The position numbers and the translations under genes were made by a program. From Sphingopyxis bauzanensis (lineage in GTDB: Bacteria; Pseudomonadota; Alphaproteobacteria; Sphingomonadales; Sphingomonadaceae), in contig NZ_NISK01000002.1 of the NCBI RefSeq assembly GCF_002205675.1, positions 310,001-374,000 of the forward strand: a DNA stretch of 64,000 nt. Direction: 5' to 3'. This document shows, piece after piece, positions 62,042 to 64,000 of the stretch (within the stretch, counting starts at the first letter, position 1; every line of letters begins with the position of its first letter). The notes beneath the pieces were generated by a model. That model saw nothing but the letters and a program-made list of their open reading frames with translations. It was not told the origin of the DNA and did no database searches.

Positions 62042-62967
62042 TGGAAAAGCTGCCGACGCCGCCCGGGCTGTCACCCGACAAGGATGTCAGCTTTCGCGCG
62101 CTGCGAGTGTTTTCAGAAATCATGCGGACCGGATCGGCAACCGCCGCGGGCAAGCAGCTGTCGCTCTCGCAACCCGCCGTCAGCCGCCTGATCGCCCAGC
62201 TGGAAGCCAATGTCGGCTTCGACCTGTTCTATCGCGATCGCGGCAAGCTGGTGCCGACTGCCGACGGCATCAAGCTGATCCAGGAAGTCGAACTGACGCT
62301 ATCGAGCCTCGACAGGTTCAACAGCCTGGTTCGCGATATTGCCGGTTATTCGGCAGGCACGATCCGCATCGTCGCACCGCCCAGTTTTGCCGAAGGCATA
62401 TTGCCCGACATCGTCTCGCGGTTTCGCGAACGCTTTCCCGGCGTCGAATTCAGCATCGATTCGCGCAGCGTCGAAACGGCGCGGACGATGATCGCGATGC
62501 GCTATGTCGATTGCGGTTTTCTGAAACTCCCGACTGACGAAAGCGACCTTGCCATCCAGCAGATCGTATCGAGCGGTTCCGTGTGCGTCATGCACGAGAA
62601 CCATCCGCTAGCTGCGCTCGACACGATCACGCCCGCCGACATCGGTCAGCATCCGTTGATCCTGCTCGGCGCGGGACGCTATTGGCGGACGCAGGTCGAC
62701 AGCAGCTTTGCGGCCTTTGGCCTGCGTCCGGTTGTCGCGGTCGAAACGCATACCCATGGCTCGGCCTGCGCGTTGGCGGCGCACGGCAATGGCATGGCGA
62801 TCCTCAATGCGCTGCTCGTGAAGCCTTATCTGCACAAGCCGTTGGTGACGCGCGCTTTCGACCCGCCGATCCTGCATGAATATGCCTTTGCGGTATCGAA
62901 CGTCTCCAGGCCGTCGCGCTTAACGCTCGAGTTCAAGAACGAGGTGCTGCAGTATTTCGGGATGTAG
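62041..62967 (+). CDS. LysR-family transcriptional regulator
   Basis: A 308-residue LysR-type regulator. The winged helix-turn-helix is at about residues 10-70 (RTGSATAAGKQLSLSQPAVS, RLIAQLEANVGFDLFYRDRG), followed by a helical linker and a two-lobed ligand domain (IRIVAPPSFAEGILPDIVSR). The ATG overlaps the hydrolase stop (TGATG), so it is the last gene of the operon and probably controls it in response to the substrate. LysR regulators are usually divergent from their targets; this co-directional place is less usual. Confidence 0.88.
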   Translation: MEKLPTPPGLSPDKDVSFRALRVFSEIMRTGSATAAGKQLSLSQPAVSRLIAQLEANVGFDLFYRDRGKLVPTADGIKLIQEVELTLSSLDRFNSLVRDIAGYSAGTIRIVAPPSFAEGILPDIVSRFRERFPGVEFSIDSRSVETARTMIAMRYVDCGFLKLPTDESDLAIQQIVSSGSVCVMHENHPLAALDTITPADIGQHPLILLGAGRYWRTQVDSSFAAFGLRPVVAVETHTHGSACALAAHGNGMAILNALLVKPYLHKPLVTRAFDPPILHEYAFAVSNVSRPSRLTLEFKNEVLQYFGM

Positions 62968-63001
62968 GGATATCAGCGGGACCTGGCCGGTTTTAAACCG
63001 G

Positions 63002-63038
63002 CGGCTGTCGGGTGTGGATCCAGGATGGCCGACAGTCG
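63002..63038 (+). terminator. Possible terminator hairpin after the LysR gene
   Basis: CGGCTGTCGG (63002-63011) pairs with CCGACAGTCG (63029-63038) with one G-T pair. No T-run follows. A shorter palindrome GCCGGTT/AACCGGC lies just before it (62986-63002). These may end the operon transcript; evidence is structural only. Confidence 0.4.
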
Positions 63039-63157
63039 CCATGTTCACGCGCGAACAACGTCAAGCGACCAATAGACGACATTCCTCTGGAAATCTGCTA
63101 ACAACCCCTCGCGGACTGTCGGCATCAGTCGCGCGAAGATCGTGAAGGGGCGCCGCG

Positions 63158-63397
63158 ATGATGGAGAGTTTTGGGGCTCTGGTTGGCTGGACCCACCATG
63201 ATGCGGGTGACCGCATTATGCTCCGGCTTGAAAGCGTACAGTCTTCGGAAGCAGCAAAGAAGCACGACCCCGATTTGTTCAGGTTCACCATGACCAAGCA
63301 GCAAGCGGCTATCCTAGGCAATTATCTAGTGCGGCTTTCCGGGCAATCCCCCGTCGTTCCAAAAAAGCGGGGCTGGCTTCGTCGTCACTTCGGCTGA
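63158..63397 (+). CDS. Small hypothetical protein
   Basis: A 79-residue soluble protein (FGALVGWTHHDAGDRIMLRL, DLFRFTMTKQQAAILGNYLV) with a basic C-terminus (KKRGWLRRHFG). No family is recognised. AAGGGG lies 8 bases before the ATG at 63158; a second ATG follows immediately. Composition is protein-like and codon use matches its neighbours, so it is probably real. Confidence 0.65.
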   Translation: MMESFGALVGWTHHDAGDRIMLRLESVQSSEAAKKHDPDLFRFTMTKQQAAILGNYLVRLSGQSPVVPKKRGWLRRHFG

Positions 63398-63511
63398 CGG
63401 GGCGCCTGCCCCTTGAGCTAAGCCGCTAAGCGTTACCTCGGCCGCCGCCCGGGCGACGGAGGACTAGCCCAAAGGCAGCTAACGATCCGTTCCCGCCGTT
63501 CCCTGTGCTCC

Positions 63512-63535
63512 CGCCCTCGCCCTCGCCCTCGCCCT
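63512..63535. repeat. Short CGCCCT tandem repeat
   Basis: Four perfect copies of CGCCCT in an intergenic stretch between the small gene and the DUF3857 gene. Too short for a named element; could vary between strains. Confidence 0.6.
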
Positions 63536-63672
63536 ATCGCTGGACCTGGCGGAAAGGGGACGGAAAGCTTCTAGCCGTAAATGGAGGGCTCCGATCTAAG
63601 TGATCGGAATAGCGTTTGCATTGCGTGACTTGACCATGCAGTTAAGAAGGCAGCAAAACATCTGGGGGGCAT

Positions 63673-64000
63673 ATGACAGTTTGGCGCGGTACCGTATTCG
63701 CGGCGGTAATGCTCGTCTCCATAGACGTTGCCACGGCAGGCGATCAGCCCCTGTATGCCCCGGCACCTGATTGGATCGCGCCCGCCAAATTGTCCGACGC
63801 CTTAAAGTCGGCCGTGTCGGGAGGTCCTGTACTCCTGGACATTCAGCAGCGGATCGATGGTGCGACGGTATGGAACTATTCCGACACGGCTATCCGCCTC
63901 GACACCCCGGAGGCCTTGGCACAGAATAGCAACATTACCGTGGCGTGGAGTCCCGATAAAGGCGATCTGATTATCCATCAGCTCGCCATTTTCCGCGATG
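63673..64000 (+). CDS. DUF3857-domain protein, 5' part
   Basis: Start of a gene that runs past the window end; 109 residues are visible. A signal peptide (TVFAAVMLVSIDVATAG) is followed by the opening of a DUF3857 domain: YAPAPDWIAPAKL, VLLDIQQRIDGATVWNYSDT, AIRLDTPEALA and WSPDKGDLIIHQLAIFRD. Full proteins have about 600-900 residues and usually end with a transglutaminase-like domain; they are exported. The ATG at 63673 has GGGGGG upstream. Conservation of the visible part is good. Confidence 0.8.
   Translation, partial: MTVWRGTVFAAVMLVSIDVATAGDQPLYAPAPDWIAPAKLSDALKSAVSGGPVLLDIQQRIDGATVWNYSDTAIRLDTPEALAQNSNITVAWSPDKGDLIIHQLAIFRD

Noticed and set aside
63512..63535. CGCCCT repeat as a possible CRISPR or telomere-like array
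   Set aside because: Only four 6-base units without spacers; a simple tandem repeat. No CRISPR-type repeat array was seen anywhere in the window.
1..64000. tRNA and rRNA genes
   Set aside because: I looked for T-loop GGTTCGAATC-like motifs with matching acceptor stems and saw none that folded; a covariance search would be decisive.

Overview
The window looks like a chromosomal segment of a GC-rich sphingomonad (alphaproteobacterium, Sphingomonadaceae, possibly Sphingopyxis). The evidence is the PEPATWAMM form of the PEP-CTERM signal, a Caulobacter-type cpa/tad pilus locus, a large TonB-dependent receptor, a DUF3857 protein and overall codon use. This is inference from protein style; no marker gene for taxonomy is present.

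Layout. 1-3.5 kb: two PEP-CTERM exported proteins facing each other with a decayed third copy between them. 4-16 kb: a nearly complete tad/cpa Flp-pilus locus, with three TadE/TadG-type genes on the plus strand converging on a long minus-strand operon (flp, cpaB, cpaC, short cpaD-like, cpaE, cpaF, tadB, tadC, two TPR genes, cpaA). 16.5-34 kb: cell-surface glycan genes (GT25 glycosyltransferase, FkbM methyltransferase, flippase, O-antigen ligase, two acyltransferases, lipoprotein, two tandem DUF1996 exported proteins), interrupted at 19.3-24.5 kb by a mobile-element cluster. That cluster holds a nucleotidyltransferase-HEPN gene split by a complete group II intron, a truncated integrase and an IS5-family transposase gene. 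34.5-41 kb: J-domain protein, large CHAT protease, AbiE toxin-antitoxin pair, amidohydrolase fragment. 41.3 kb: 6-phosphogluconolactonase.

42-54 kb is a decayed conjugative or integrative island: trbE(fragment)-J-L-F-G-I, a LuxR-type solo regulator, a HTH-membrane protein, a RadC-winged-helix fusion, a DUF2285-type regulator plus a frameshifted relative, a small thermonuclease and a zinc-ribbon-like protein. The relaxase, coupling protein, TrbB/C/D and most of TrbE are missing, so self-transfer is unlikely. 54.4-63 kb: a CapA-type phosphatase divergent from a four-gene unit (TonB receptor, AbgT transporter, CocE/NonD hydrolase, LysR regulator) that reads as uptake and hydrolysis of an amide- or ester-linked substrate. 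The window ends inside a DUF3857 gene.

The most notable observation is the group II intron at 19515-21726. Removing it exactly (GTGCG at the 5' end, AC at the 3' end) joins two exons into one 301-codon frame and reunites the GS and DxD halves of a nucleotidyltransferase active site.
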